From assembly GCF_019195455.1 (NCBI RefSeq), contig NZ_JAIMBW010000001.1, positions 2,666,001-2,730,000 of the forward strand: a stretch of DNA of 64,000 bases, given 5' to 3'. The notes beneath the pieces are model-generated. The model did not search any database and had not been told where the DNA came from. It saw only the letters and a list, made by a program, of their open reading frames with translations. The DNA comes from Gymnodinialimonas phycosphaerae. Its GTDB lineage: Bacteria > Pseudomonadota > Alphaproteobacteria > Rhodobacterales > Rhodobacteraceae. The position numbers and the translations under genes were made by a program. Positions 25,169 through 34,564 of the stretch are shown piece after piece; the stretch's first letter is position 1, and every line of letters starts with the position of its first letter.

Positions 25169-27058
25169 TCAGAGCCGCATCAGGAACCGCTGGAATCCGT
25201 CGTCGGTGACCGTTCCTTCCATGGGCGTCAACCCGAGCGCGTCAAGCCGACATCTGTGCTGCAAAGCGCCCGGACCCGTTTCGACCACGACCTGGGTTCC
25301 GCCCAGCGGCATCAGCGAAAACGTCCGCTCGACCACGGGATGAATGGCACTTGCGCTGTGGCTGATATATTGTGCCACCGCGTCGCGGACGGAGAATTGG
25401 GCAACGATCACCTCTTCTGCCTGCTGCGGCGCTTTCATGTGCCCGCCCCCCGCGGAACGGTAGGAGTTGGTGATTACGGCCACCTCATCATGTGGGCCCA
25501 GAGGCGTCCCATCAGCCAAGGTTAGATTACGGATGCGGCCGGGCGTGTCGCGGACCTCATCCCCCTCGGCGTTGGTGCGAGCGGGGCGAGAGACGTCAAT
25601 CTGATAGCGCAACCCCGCGAGGCGGTCGAAATTGTAGGGTGCAAAATCGTGGTCGATCAGTCGTCGCGGCTGGTCCATGCCGGGATCGATCTGGCGGAAA
25701 AGCGAGGCAGAGCGCTCCAACCAATCGCGCACGCCCTGCCCGCTGATCCGCAACACGCTGAGCATATTGGGATAGAGGTACAGATCCGCCGCGTGGCGCA
25801 GGCGCAGGGGACCCGGAGGCACATCGGTGTAGCTACGCGGGCCAGAGCGACCGCCCGACTTGAAGGGGGCGACCGCCGACAAGATCGGCAGGCCTTTCAA
25901 GGCCGGGGTGTCCGCGATCAGCGGGCGCGCCGCGTCCCATTGCGCCTCGGCGATCAACTGCGTCGCAGCGCAGGGCGCGAGGACCGAGAAGTAGGTCTCC
26001 AGCGCGACGCCGCATTTACCCAAGGGGCGCGCGACGTAGCGGCGGGTGGCCGCGTGTTCACGCGCCACGTCAAGGCGCAGCTTGGGATAATCACTTAGCA
26101 TCCGACGCACGGGGATCGCGCCCAAGGCGCGTCGCTGGGTCGTTGCGAAAGTGGTGGCGAAGCTTTGGCGGGTCTGCCACGGCGCCGTGGCATCGTCGCG
26201 TGTGATGACAAGATCGATACACCCCAAGTGTGACCCGAAAGCACCGGGCTGCACAATCGGCACACCTGAATATCCGGACTCGGCTCGGATCTTGTGGGTA
26301 TGCCCTGCGATCACCCCATCGACACCCGGGATCTGTGATACTTGCAGTGCGACATTCTCGGCGCCGGGGGGCGCGTCCTTCGCGCCTAATCCGGAATGGG
26401 CGAGGACAAGGACGATGTCCGCCCTCTCCGCACGCAGGGTTGCCACCTCGGTGGTAAGAGACGCGACCATGTCGTCGAACACCACGCGACCGTGCAGATG
26501 CGGCTTGTTCCACAGGGCCACCTGCGGGGGCACCGCCCCGGTGATGCCAATCCGCACGGTCTGCGTGTCGCCAAGGCTATCGGTGAGCTCTCGGGTCAGC
26601 AGGCACCGGGGCTGGACAAGAGGTGTTCCGTCCATGCGATGGGTATTGGCGGAAACGATCGGAAAGGCGGCACCACCGAGCGACGTCATCAGATGCGACA
26701 GCCCGAAGTCGAAATCGTGATTGCCAAGTGTCGCGGCATCGTAGCCCAAGGCATTCATCGCCGCGATCATGGGATGCAGGCGACCGGCGGGCACGATCTC
26801 GGCCAGGGCGGCGTCCGCCAACGGCGCGCCCTGCAAGGTATCGCCATTGTCGAGCAAAAGCACATTGGGCGAAGTCACCCGCGCCGAGGCGATCATCTCA
26901 CCCAATTGGGCAAGACCGACAGTCGTGTCGCGTTTATCGGTGAAATAGTCATAGGGCAGAAGATGAGCATGCAAATCGGTAGTGCCGAGCACCCGAAGGT
27001 GCACCGTCACGCCCGCCGCTGTCCCCTGCGCGGTTGCAATATGCTTTGGGAGGGTCAT
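25169..27058 (-). CDS. 5'-nucleotidase / 2',3'-cyclic-nucleotide 2'-phosphodiesterase (CpdB-like)
   Basis: A 629-residue metallophosphoesterase. The N-terminal catalytic domain has the dimetal motifs TTDLHAHLLPYDYF, LLDNGDTLQG, LGNHDFDFG and GHTHKIRA. The C-terminal 5'-nucleotidase domain (from about 390) contains NSYRSAGGGHM. It hydrolyses nucleotides or 2',3'-cyclic nucleotides to nucleosides and phosphate. Known CpdB proteins are periplasmic, but here MTLPKHIATAQGTAAGVTVH shows no signal peptide before the catalytic domain. Either it is cytoplasmic or it is exported some other way. It is convergent with pheA. Confidence 0.88.
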   Translation of the reverse strand: MTLPKHIATAQGTAAGVTVHLRVLGTTDLHAHLLPYDYFTDKRDTTVGLAQLGEMIASARVTSPNVLLLDNGDTLQGAPLADAALAEIVPAGRLHPMIAAMNALGYDAATLGNHDFDFGLSHLMTSLGGAAFPIVSANTHRMDGTPLVQPRCLLTRELTDSLGDTQTVRIGITGAVPPQVALWNKPHLHGRVVFDDMVASLTTEVATLRAERADIVLVLAHSGLGAKDAPPGAENVALQVSQIPGVDGVIAGHTHKIRAESGYSGVPIVQPGAFGSHLGCIDLVITRDDATAPWQTRQSFATTFATTQRRALGAIPVRRMLSDYPKLRLDVAREHAATRRYVARPLGKCGVALETYFSVLAPCAATQLIAEAQWDAARPLIADTPALKGLPILSAVAPFKSGGRSGPRSYTDVPPGPLRLRHAADLYLYPNMLSVLRISGQGVRDWLERSASLFRQIDPGMDQPRRLIDHDFAPYNFDRLAGLRYQIDVSRPARTNAEGDEVRDTPGRIRNLTLADGTPLGPHDEVAVITNSYRSAGGGHMKAPQQAEEVIVAQFSVRDAVAQYISHSASAIHPVVERTFSLMPLGGTQVVVETGPGALQHRCRLDALGLTPMEGTVTDDGFQRFLMRL

Positions 27059-27212
27059 CTTCGCCCTTGCCTCTTGTTTGATCTAAAGATGATCTGCGGC
27101 GCGGCAAAGTCGATAAACAACACGCTTTCTGCCCCCAAATAGGTGTGGCAATGGCGTCAATGTTGCTCCATTGCCATAGCTTAGGCAGGTTACGTTTACG
27201 GGAAGGGAACCC

Positions 27213-28196
27213 ATGCGCGTGAGTGAAGATGTGACTTTCGGGACCTCTGGCCTCGATCGGGCCGCGGCGCTGCGCGCAGACCCCGAGCGGTTGCGTGCCA
27301 CCTTGAAAGCAGGCGCCCCGGTTCTGCCCGTCTGGCGTGGAAAGATCATGGTCGAGGGCACGCCTGAGGCCGGCGATATGGCCTTGGCATTTCGCACGAT
27401 GGCGGACCCGGTCCTGTCGAAAGCGGACGAGATGCCAGTCCTGTTGGGCCTGCATGAGGACGGTGAAACGCCGGTCTTCGCGCTCGATATTTCAGCATGG
27501 ACCCCGAAGACGGTGGATCAGGCGGCAGTGAACGCTTTCCTGGACCCCTCGGTTCAGGTCCATCCGGCCGAGCGCCTGTCGAGCGCTGGATTTCGCGAGC
27601 TGCGCGCAACGATGACACACCTCACCCGTCGCGAGGCCGAGATCTCCGCCACCGCGCGGGCGATCCTGACGTGGCACTCGACCCATCAGTTCTGTGCCAA
27701 ATGTGGCGCGAAAAGCGCCATGGCCCAAGCAGGATGGCAGCGCGATTGCGCGGCATGCCACGGCAAGCATTTCCCCCGCACCGACCCGGTGGTGATCATG
27801 TTGATCACCCACGGCGACAGCGTTCTGGTGGGCCGCTCGCCCGGCTGGCCCGAGGGTATGTACTCACTACTGGCAGGCTTCGTGGAGCCCGGAGAAAGCA
27901 TCGAGGCCGCAGTTCGGCGCGAGGTGTTCGAGGAATCCGGTATTCGCGTGGGACGGGTCGATTACCTTGCCAGCCAGCCGTGGCCGTTCCCGGCCTCGCT
28001 GATGTTCGGTTGCAGCGGTGAGGCACTCAGCACCGAAATCGAGATTGATCCCGATGAGATCGAGGACGCCAAATGGGTCACCCGATCGCAGATGCTGGAG
28101 GTCTTCGCGGGCAATGATCCCGCCATGCTGCCCGCCCGAAAAGGTGCCATTGCACATTTTCTGTTGCAGCATTGGCTTGCCGATACGCTTGATTGA
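27213..28196 (+). CDS. nudC: NAD(+)/NADH diphosphatase
   Basis: A 327-residue Nudix hydrolase that cleaves NAD(H) to NMN(H) and AMP and can decap NAD-capped RNA. A zinc ribbon (CAKCGAKSAMAQAGWQRDC.AC, about 163-184) precedes the Nudix box GFVEPGESIEAAVRREVFEE (about 224-244). The SQPWPFP motif immediately after is the NudC signature. ATG 27213 has AAGGGA at a good distance. It is divergent from the nucleotidase gene. Confidence 0.96.
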   Translation: MRVSEDVTFGTSGLDRAAALRADPERLRATLKAGAPVLPVWRGKIMVEGTPEAGDMALAFRTMADPVLSKADEMPVLLGLHEDGETPVFALDISAWTPKTVDQAAVNAFLDPSVQVHPAERLSSAGFRELRATMTHLTRREAEISATARAILTWHSTHQFCAKCGAKSAMAQAGWQRDCAACHGKHFPRTDPVVIMLITHGDSVLVGRSPGWPEGMYSLLAGFVEPGESIEAAVRREVFEESGIRVGRVDYLASQPWPFPASLMFGCSGEALSTEIEIDPDEIEDAKWVTRSQMLEVFAGNDPAMLPARKGAIAHFLLQHWLADTLD

Positions 28197-28286
28197 CGCG
28201 ATCCGGCGGGTTTCAAGCCAGAGCGGGCTTGACGCAAAGGGTCCGGGGCGGGCAGATCAAAGGCAAGCAAGAAAAATGGAACGGGC

Positions 28287-28757
28287 ATGAAATTCAAGGT
28301 CTCTGAAGACGTAGACGCGCCAGCGGACATCACTTGGGCGCGGTTTACCGATTTTTCGGGTATCGAGGCGGAAGTCACCGGTGGCGGTGCGGACCTGTCG
28401 CGCGTTGGCAATTGGGAGACGGCCGCCGAGGGCTGCGGTTGGCGTGGGTCGGCCAAGGTCCGGGGGCGCGTTCGGCCGGTGTCATCCGAGATCAGCGCGT
28501 TGAGTGCACCGGAACGGTGCGAGATCACGACCGTGATCGGCGGCATGGACGCGGTCTACGAGATGACCTTTCTGGCGCTGCGCGATGACATGACCCGCGT
28601 GCAGGTCGTGTTGGACCTGTCGGCCAACACGCTGTCGGCCCGCCTGGCGCTTCAAACGCTGAAGCTGGCCCGTGGTCGTGTCATGCAACGCTTGCAGGGG
28701 CTGTTGGCGCGCCAAGGAAACCTTGCCGAAGACGATTTCCGCCGCGCCCGCAGCTAG
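28287..28757 (+). CDS. SRPBCC family protein
   Basis: A 156-residue protein. MKFKVSEDVDAPADITWARF and TDFSGIEAEV are the opening strand-helix elements of the START/Bet v1-like fold used for binding lipids and hydrophobic ligands. The last third (LARLALQTLKLARGRVMQRL) is an amphipathic helix, also typical. There is no catalytic signature, so the ligand is unknown. It follows nudC by 90 bases and could be cotranscribed. It is followed by the tandem palindromes at 28765-28805. Confidence 0.82.
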   Translation: MKFKVSEDVDAPADITWARFTDFSGIEAEVTGGGADLSRVGNWETAAEGCGWRGSAKVRGRVRPVSSEISALSAPERCEITTVIGGMDAVYEMTFLALRDDMTRVQVVLDLSANTLSARLALQTLKLARGRVMQRLQGLLARQGNLAEDDFRRARS

Positions 28758-28764
28758 CGCGCTC

Positions 28765-28805
28765 AAAGCCTTGCAAGGCTTTGTTAAGGCTTTTGCAAAA
28801 GCCTT
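28765..28805. repeat. Tandem perfect palindromes between convergent genes
   Basis: 28765-28782 is a perfect 18-base palindrome (AAAGCCTTG/CAAGGCTTT) and 28786-28805 a perfect 20-base palindrome (AAGGCTTTTG/CAAAAGCCTT). The arms share AAGCCTT/AAGGCTT, so the copies can also cross-pair. It lies eight bases after the SRPBCC stop and 45 before the EamA stop. It may serve as a bidirectional terminator, though a classical T-tract is lacking. Confidence 0.7.
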
Positions 28806-28849
28806 GGGGTGCACAATGGTAGCGGATAGGCGCCCCTCCGAACACGGCG

Positions 28850-29779
28850 CTACGGCTGAGGCGTTCCGGCCTTGCGCGCGTCACGCTTGAGACCCAACTG
28901 ACGTTCGCGCCAGATGATGGCGATACCGGCGATTACGATCAGGGCAGCCCCCAGCAGCATGGAGCCCGTCGGCACTTCGGAGAACACGAAGTACCCAACA
29001 CCGATCGCCAGCAACATCGATGTATATTCGAACGGCGCGATCAGGGATGCATCGGCATGGCGGTAAGAGGACGTCAACAGGATCTGCCCCACGCCACCCG
29101 ACAGGCCCGCTGCGACCAACGTGATGAATTGGGTCGTCGACGGCCAAACCCAACCCCAGGGCATTGTCAGGAGCGACAGGCACGATGCCGTGACCGAAAA
29201 CCAGAAGACGATGGCCGCCGTTCTTTCGATATGGACGAGTTTGCGCACGAAGACCTGTGCCAGCGCGGCACAAACCGCCCCCATAAGGACCAAAACCGCC
29301 CCCAGCGCTTCACCCACGTTCGCGGTTTCGGGGTCAACGATCAGGCGGGGTGACAGAACGATCAGCACGCCCCCCAAGCCGAGCGCAACCATCGACAGGC
29401 GGAAAAGCCTTACCTCTTCGCCCAGGAACATCGCCGCAAAAACCACCACAAGGATTGGCGCGGCGTAGCCGATAGCCGTGACTTCTGGCAGGGGCAGAAA
29501 TCCCAGACCCGCGAAGCCGAGGCCCATGGCAGAGGTCCCCACCAATCCGCGCCACAGGTGCCCCATGGGGTTCTTTGTCTCCAGCCCATGGGCCAGATCG
29601 TGCCGCATCACCAGCCACGCTAAGATCACCGGAATTGCGAAGAACGAACGAAAGAACACGGCCTGCCCCGGAGGAATCGCGCCCGCCGAGGACTTGATCA
29701 GCGACGCCATGGAAACGAATACGCAAACAGAGGCGATTTTGAGCGCGATCCCGCGCAGGGGATTTTGGGGTGTGTCCAT
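28850..29779 (-). CDS. DMT superfamily (EamA) transporter
   Basis: A 309-residue inner-membrane protein with about ten helices in two EamA repeats. The first repeat spans about residues 8-135 (for example PPGQAVFFRSFFAIPVILAW) and the second 145-290 (GLSGGVGQILLTSSYRHADA). Proteins of this family export metabolites such as amino acids or S-adenosylmethionine; the substrate cannot be inferred. ATG 29779 is preferred to a TTG two codons earlier. Confidence 0.88.
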   Translation of the reverse strand: MDTPQNPLRGIALKIASVCVFVSMASLIKSSAGAIPPGQAVFFRSFFAIPVILAWLVMRHDLAHGLETKNPMGHLWRGLVGTSAMGLGFAGLGFLPLPEVTAIGYAAPILVVVFAAMFLGEEVRLFRLSMVALGLGGVLIVLSPRLIVDPETANVGEALGAVLVLMGAVCAALAQVFVRKLVHIERTAAIVFWFSVTASCLSLLTMPWGWVWPSTTQFITLVAAGLSGGVGQILLTSSYRHADASLIAPFEYTSMLLAIGVGYFVFSEVPTGSMLLGAALIVIAGIAIIWRERQLGLKRDARKAGTPQP

Positions 29780-29832
29780 GGGCAAGGGTTACGCCTGTGC
29801 AGGGCGTCTCGGCAAGCGCTTCGGCGGCCGTT

Positions 29833-31055
29833 TCAATCAACCTTGTCATACGCGCGAGACAGGGCACGGCTGTTCTTGACGTGCCGATGCACCAACCGCG
29901 CGGCCCGTCTGCCACCGACAAGCGCGCGGGCGGGGGCCATCACGCCGCTCTGATCGCTCAACTGCTCGCGAGACAGGTCCAGCAGCGTGCAAATCTCTTC
30001 CAGCGCCTCGGCAGGGACGGACGTCAGCACCTGCTGCACAAGAAACAAGCTCTCGGTCCGGACGGCGTTGGAGAGAACAACTTCATGGCGCGCCAACATG
30101 ACGTGGTAATAGGTGACGTCCTTGGTCGGCATGTCGAGCGTGACCCCGACAAGCGGAAGCAATGCCTTGGCCGGAATCAACACCTCATCCGTGCCGCACA
30201 TCCGGCGCGCAATGTTGCCCTGCACCGACACGCGGTGGAGTTGGGAGACCCTCAGATCGCGGCTCGGTACACCGGGGCCCAGCGCGTCGGCTTGGATCAA
30301 GCCCGGGGCCAGATTGGGTGCGGCTGCAACCTCAACCGGGGTCCATGTCTTGGCGAAGATCCACGTGATAGGTTGCGGCCCGTGGTCCGCGGTCAGTACC
30401 AGATCACCGACGGAAAGCTCTTCCACCACTCGTTCGCCGTCGGGCATGGCAAGGTACGTGCCGCCCGCGAAACAGATGTTCGTGGTCCCCGGCGTGGGTG
30501 CCCCATCGACAAAGGTATCCGCTCCGTCGCGTCACGCTGAAGGGATTGCCCGTCGGTGTCGTTGCCGAAATCCTCACCCGTGCCGACCTTTGCCGCAGTG
30601 GCACTGAAACCACTGTAGCCGCCCGCCCCAAGGGTTGGGTCGTCCTGCGCATCGCCATTGAAGGTGGCCTGAATGTACTCGTCATTGGTGGGGTCATAGA
30701 GGATGACATTGTCGCCGCCGTTGTTGATCAGCGGCGATCCGCGTCCGGCATCAAAAAACAGGTCGTCCGTGCCGCCAGTAGGAAGGGATCCGCCGGATTG
30801 AACACCCGACATGACCATTGCATGGGCGCCGGGCTGCAAGATTGTGCCTGGTGGAAACGTGAACCAATTGCCAACACCAGCGTCCCGCAACTCGAGGCCG
30901 GAGATATCGATCGCGCTGCTGGAATCGTTGTAAAGCTCGACGTATTCATCCATCGCGTCGGCCGTACCATTGCCGTCCGTGTCGAAATTCATGGCGCCAT
31001 TGGGATCAACGAGAATCTCATTGATAACAATGCCACCAAGCAGCATGTCGGCCAA
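29833..31055 (-). pseudogene. Lamin-tail domain / Hint domain protein, split by a frameshift
   Basis: Two overlapping minus-strand frames make one protein. The upstream frame (from about 31055; TTG, or ATG 31046) encodes a lamin-tail domain: IVINEILVDPNG, DEYVELYNDSSSAIDISGLE, TFPPGTILQPGAHAMVMSG. It ends in unrelated residues. The frame ending at 29833 encodes a Hint_2 domain: CFAGGTYLAMPDGERV, EELSVGDLVLTADHG, LHRVSVQG, ARHEVVLSNAVRTESLF. Translating that frame upstream reads DGADTFVDGAPTPGTTN, which joins SLQRDA of the first at about 30525-30535 if one base is restored. Intact length would be about 405 residues. Such proteins are secreted and the Hint domain is thought to self-cleave. Confidence 0.8.
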
Positions 31056-31197
31056 AATGTCAGGTCCTATTGTTTACCTTTGGGTAACAATACCGGCCAA
31101 TATGGCATTATTGAGGGGATAAGACCCACAGGATGACGCAACACCCCACCGCCTGACCCCGCTTCGACAAGGCGCAAATCGGTCCTGCAACTGCACC

Positions 31198-31226
31198 TTG
31201 CGATTTCCATGGGATGCGCCTATCTA
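31198..31226 (+). promoter_or_regulatory. Sigma-70-type promoter of the SRP RNA gene
   Basis: TTGCGA and TATCTA are separated by exactly 17 bases, and the RNA 5' end predicted from pairing begins five bases after the -10 element. Confidence 0.75.
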
Positions 31227-31230
31227 CCGG

Positions 31231-31330
31231 GGTGAGGGGTTGGCGCGGGCAAGCACTTCGCCAACCCGGTCAGATCCGGAAGGAAGCAGCCGTAACGATT
31301 CCCGCTTGGGTCGTTGTCCAGCCTCTCACC
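31231..31330 (+). ncRNA. ffs: 4.5S signal recognition particle RNA (small SRP RNA)
   Basis: The conserved apical motif GGTCAGATCCGGAAGGAAGC (symmetric and asymmetric loops plus GGAA tetraloop, about 31268-31287) is the SRP RNA domain IV signature bound by Ffh. The ends close by GGTGAGGGGTTGG (31231-31243) pairing with CCAGCCTCTCACC (31318-31330) using GU pairs, giving a ~100-nt hairpin. A consensus promoter sits just upstream. The rest of the 335-base gap between the LTD/Hint gene and rsgA shows nothing else. Confidence 0.95.
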
Positions 31331-31390
31331 CATTCCCCCACCCGGCAGGCGTCATCGTCTTGTTGACCGAGCCCTGCTAACAGGGCACCT

Positions 31391-32458
31391 ATGCGCCATG
31401 ACCCTTGGATGCGCATCTTGACCCTCTCCCTTGCCGACCTCGGCTGGACCCAGCGGCACATTGCGCAGCTGACCGATGAAGACGCAGGCGCCACGCCTGC
31501 ACGCGTCAACAAGGTCTCTCGCACCCGTATCACCGCGCTGTCTGGCGATGGCCTTCTGCGGCTTGTCACCCAAGGGGACGAGAGCACGGGCGCGTATGTC
31601 ACCGGCGATTGGGTTCTAGCCGATGCGCAGGCGGGCCTGGTGCTTCGACGCTTGGAGCGGGACACTTTGCTGACTCGCCGCGCCGCGGGCTCGGGGATGG
31701 AGACGCAACTGATCGCGGCCAATGTCGACACGCTCGGCATCGTCACTTCATGCAATGCGGACTTCAACGTCGCGCGGCTGGAGCGCTATCTGGCAATGGC
31801 CGCGTCTGCTGGATGCCTGCCGCTGATTATCCTGACGAAACCCGACATGACCGATGACCCCCGCGAGTATGAGCGGCGGGCTGAAGCCCTGTCGCCAATT
31901 GCCTCTGCCATTGCGCTGAACGCCAAGGCAGATGATGCGGCAGAGGTGTTGAAGCCATGGTCCAAGGACGGACAGACCCTTGCCTTGGTTGGGTCTTCCG
32001 GCGTCGGCAAGACCACTTTGGCCAATGCCCTGACCGGTGCGACCGAGGCCACGGCAGGCATCCGCGAGGATGACGCCAAGGGCCGTCACACGACCACATC
32101 GCGCGGGCTGGCGCGGACGATCTTCGGCGGCTGGTTGATCGACACGCCGGGCATGCGCGCGTTGCGTCTGAATGACGCCGCCGACGGCATCGGCGCGGTA
32201 TTCGCCGATATCGAGGAATTGGCCGAGACCTGCAAATTTCGCGATTGCCTCCACGCGTCCGAGCCGGGCTGCGCCGTGCAAGCCGCCGTTGCCGCAGGTG
32301 AACTGGAGGCCGACCGCGTGAAACGATTCATGAAGCTGGTCAAAGAGGATGAGATCAACCAAGAAGCCATCCACGAACGGCGCGCGCGCGAAAAGGACTT
32401 CAAGAAAATGGTGAAGACCGCGATGTCCGCGTCCAAGCACAAGCGTGGGAAGAAGTAG
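31391..32458 (+). CDS. rsgA: Ribosome small subunit-dependent GTPase A
   Basis: A 355-residue circularly permuted GTPase that checks 30S subunit maturation. An N-terminal OB domain (about 45-105) precedes G4 (LTKPD), then G1 (GSSGVGKTTL) and G3 (DTPGMRAL). The C-terminal zinc knuckle is CKFRDCLHASEPGCAV (C-x4-C-x-H-x5-C). The permuted order G4-G1-G3 is diagnostic. A basic lysine-rich tail ends the protein. ATG 31391 is used; ATG 31409 is an alternative. It follows the SRP RNA gene. Confidence 0.95.
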   Translation: MRHDPWMRILTLSLADLGWTQRHIAQLTDEDAGATPARVNKVSRTRITALSGDGLLRLVTQGDESTGAYVTGDWVLADAQAGLVLRRLERDTLLTRRAAGSGMETQLIAANVDTLGIVTSCNADFNVARLERYLAMAASAGCLPLIILTKPDMTDDPREYERRAEALSPIASAIALNAKADDAAEVLKPWSKDGQTLALVGSSGVGKTTLANALTGATEATAGIREDDAKGRHTTTSRGLARTIFGGWLIDTPGMRALRLNDAADGIGAVFADIEELAETCKFRDCLHASEPGCAVQAAVAAGELEADRVKRFMKLVKEDEINQEAIHERRAREKDFKKMVKTAMSASKHKRGKK

Positions 32459-32469
32459 CCTGGGCAGCC

Positions 32470-32823
32470 CTAGAGATCTTCCCACTTCGACAAGCCAGCT
32501 TGTGACCCGGCCCAGCGGTAATATCCCGCCATCGCCAAGCCAAACAACGCCCCCGCAAGGAGGGACGCAAGCAGGACCACAACCGTGGGCACCTCGGCGT
32601 TCTGCCATTGAAGAAGCCACATCATCGCACCCCAGAGCACGCCAAAGGCAGGGCCCAGAAGCAGGACCGCCCGGCGGAAGCTCATGTAATGGGGTGGGCG
32701 CGGGCGCAGGCCCAACCGGCGCGCAATGCGGAACAGGGGCGGCGCGTAGTTGAGGGCACTGATGGAGGAGGCATCCAACTCGGCTAACGCGCGCGCGAGC
32801 CTATCTTCGTAGCTGTCGTCCAT
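32470..32823 (-). CDS. Small membrane protein, DUF6404-like
   Basis: A 117-residue protein. The soluble N-terminus with NYAPPLFRIARRLGLRPRPPHYMSF is followed by two membrane helices (about 53-72 LLGPAFGVLWGAMMWLLQW and 78-100 VVVLLASLLAGALFGLAMAGYY). The APPL-x-R-x2-R-x-LG-x4-PPH pattern resembles DUF6404; this is from memory of the family and not verified. Function is unknown. ATG 32823 has AAGGA upstream. It is convergent with rsgA, 11 bases apart. Confidence 0.7.
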   Translation of the reverse strand: MDDSYEDRLARALAELDASSISALNYAPPLFRIARRLGLRPRPPHYMSFRRAVLLLGPAFGVLWGAMMWLLQWQNAEVPTVVVLLASLLAGALFGLAMAGYYRWAGSQAGLSKWEDL

Positions 32824-32895
32824 GGCGGCCTTCCTTGGCTGAAGCACGCCCTGATGGGCGCGCCTCTTGTAAACGTGGTGATCGCAAGGGGCAAG

Positions 32896-34428
32896 TCAAA
32901 CGGGGCCGTTCTCCACCACCTGGCCCGGTTTGGCCTCGGCCCAATCACGCAGGAACGCCGCAATCTCCGGGTCGCCGACCCGATCCGGTACGGCGCGAGG
33001 CAAGGCCACGCCATGTTCCAGCGCCAAACGCAAACAAGCGATGTAGTCCCGGCCCTCGCGATCGGGGTTGTTCTCGGCCCCATGGAGAATGGTTGAAAAA
33101 AGGGTGCCGCCATAGCTGTTGATATGCGCCAAATCCGGCTTCAGGTGCAAAAATGTCGCCATCACGTCGGGCAGACCGCTCCAGCCTGCGGCCTGCACCG
33201 GGGTCACGCCGGAAGCGTCGGGGCGGTCATATTCCACCCCCACTGCAACCAGACGCTGCACATGAGGCAGCTTCCCCGGCAGATGCAGGATATCGCGGAT
33301 GATGTTGCGGGCGGCGGGCGGCAGCTTGGCGGGATCGATATAGCGTCCTTCCGGTACTACCCCGTCAGCGACCTCTGCCAGAAGCGCCTCGACTTCCGTC
33401 AGAGGAGTGGCATGGCCCGCCGCCTCCAGCTGCTGCGCGAGGGCGGTGTTCCCGAAGATCCGCGCATAGGCGTAGGGCGTGACCCCATCATAAATCCGCT
33501 GGGGATCAGCGCCGTTGTCCAGCAGAAGCGTCACCATCTCGGGCGGCGACATGCGGCGGGCGGCCTGATGCAGGGCGGGTACAGTCCAAGGGGCCTCGCC
33601 ACCGACTTCCTCGGGGTTGAAGTCATCGGCCCGCGCGCCCGCATCCAGCAGCATCTGCACGGCGTCCACATCGTGGAAATCCATCGCCCGCAGCAGCGCA
33701 TTGCTGCCCCTGGGGTCAGCGCCGTGGGCCAGCAAAAGCCGCAAGCCCCCGTGATGCCCAAGCTCCGTCGCATGGTAGAGGGACTCGCCATCGTTCGGGT
33801 CCGCGCCGTGATCCAGCAGCCATTCCGACAGCGCCATGTTGTTGGCGTGGCCCATTGCAAAATAAAGGGTCGACAGGGCGTGACCGTCTTCTTCCGGCAC
33901 CCCATGGTTCACATCCGCGCCGTTGGCAAGCAAGAGATCGGCGATTGCCAGCATCTCACCCTCGCGGTCCGGGAACAGGTGGATCGCCGTGGATTGCGCC
34001 AAGACCGTCAGGGGTGGGATCAACGGCGCAGGCGCCGTGGCGCGTGACGGATCCTCCACAATCATCTGCGCCACGGCGGCGCGGTCATAGATCAGCAAAG
34101 ACAGCGCAAGGTTGCCCTCGGGCAAGCTCGGATCCGTATCCAACATCTGTCGTACGACATGATCCTGCCGGTTCTTCAGGGCCAGCGCCAAACGCTGCTG
34201 CCGCTGCGCGCGGTCCATGCCCTGGGTCTCGACCGACACTTTCAGGTGTGGCCAAGAGGCAAAGCCGCGCTCGCGGGCGATCACATGGAGGAAATCAGCG
34301 TGTTTCAAGGCCACGCCGTCCGGCCGGGGCCGGTGCGCCGCCACGCGCAAGAGAGCGTCGGGATGTTGCCCTGAGTACGCCCTCTTGAGCACCGTGGCAT
34401 CACGGCGAAGTTGGTCGATTGTCATCAT
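32896..34428 (-). CDS. Ankyrin repeat protein
   Basis: A 510-residue protein without signal peptide or membrane helix. At least six ankyrin units are visible between about residues 165 and 450, with LLDHGADPND, LLAHGADPRG, LLDAGARADD and LLDNGADPQR marking repeat ends. The N-terminus (residues 1-75, with FASWPHLK) is a separate domain often found before such arrays. It is presumably a protein-interaction scaffold; the partner is unknown. ATG 34428 follows GAGGGA; ATG 34425 is adjacent. A promoter candidate with an overlapping operator lies at 34565-34600. Confidence 0.85.
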   Translation of the reverse strand: MMTIDQLRRDATVLKRAYSGQHPDALLRVAAHRPRPDGVALKHADFLHVIARERGFASWPHLKVSVETQGMDRAQRQQRLALALKNRQDHVVRQMLDTDPSLPEGNLALSLLIYDRAAVAQMIVEDPSRATAPAPLIPPLTVLAQSTAIHLFPDREGEMLAIADLLLANGADVNHGVPEEDGHALSTLYFAMGHANNMALSEWLLDHGADPNDGESLYHATELGHHGGLRLLLAHGADPRGSNALLRAMDFHDVDAVQMLLDAGARADDFNPEEVGGEAPWTVPALHQAARRMSPPEMVTLLLDNGADPQRIYDGVTPYAYARIFGNTALAQQLEAAGHATPLTEVEALLAEVADGVVPEGRYIDPAKLPPAARNIIRDILHLPGKLPHVQRLVAVGVEYDRPDASGVTPVQAAGWSGLPDVMATFLHLKPDLAHINSYGGTLFSTILHGAENNPDREGRDYIACLRLALEHGVALPRAVPDRVGDPEIAAFLRDWAEAKPGQVVENGPV

Positions 34429-34564
34429 ATTCGGTTCCCTCAATCATGCCCCACGATCCGCTTGGAAGGGCTGAGAGACACCGAGAACGTGTCTGTCGTG
34501 TGCTCATAAGGGGTGCCGATGACGGCTTTCCGCGGATCTGGATGCTGCCCCTAGCAGCACCCGT

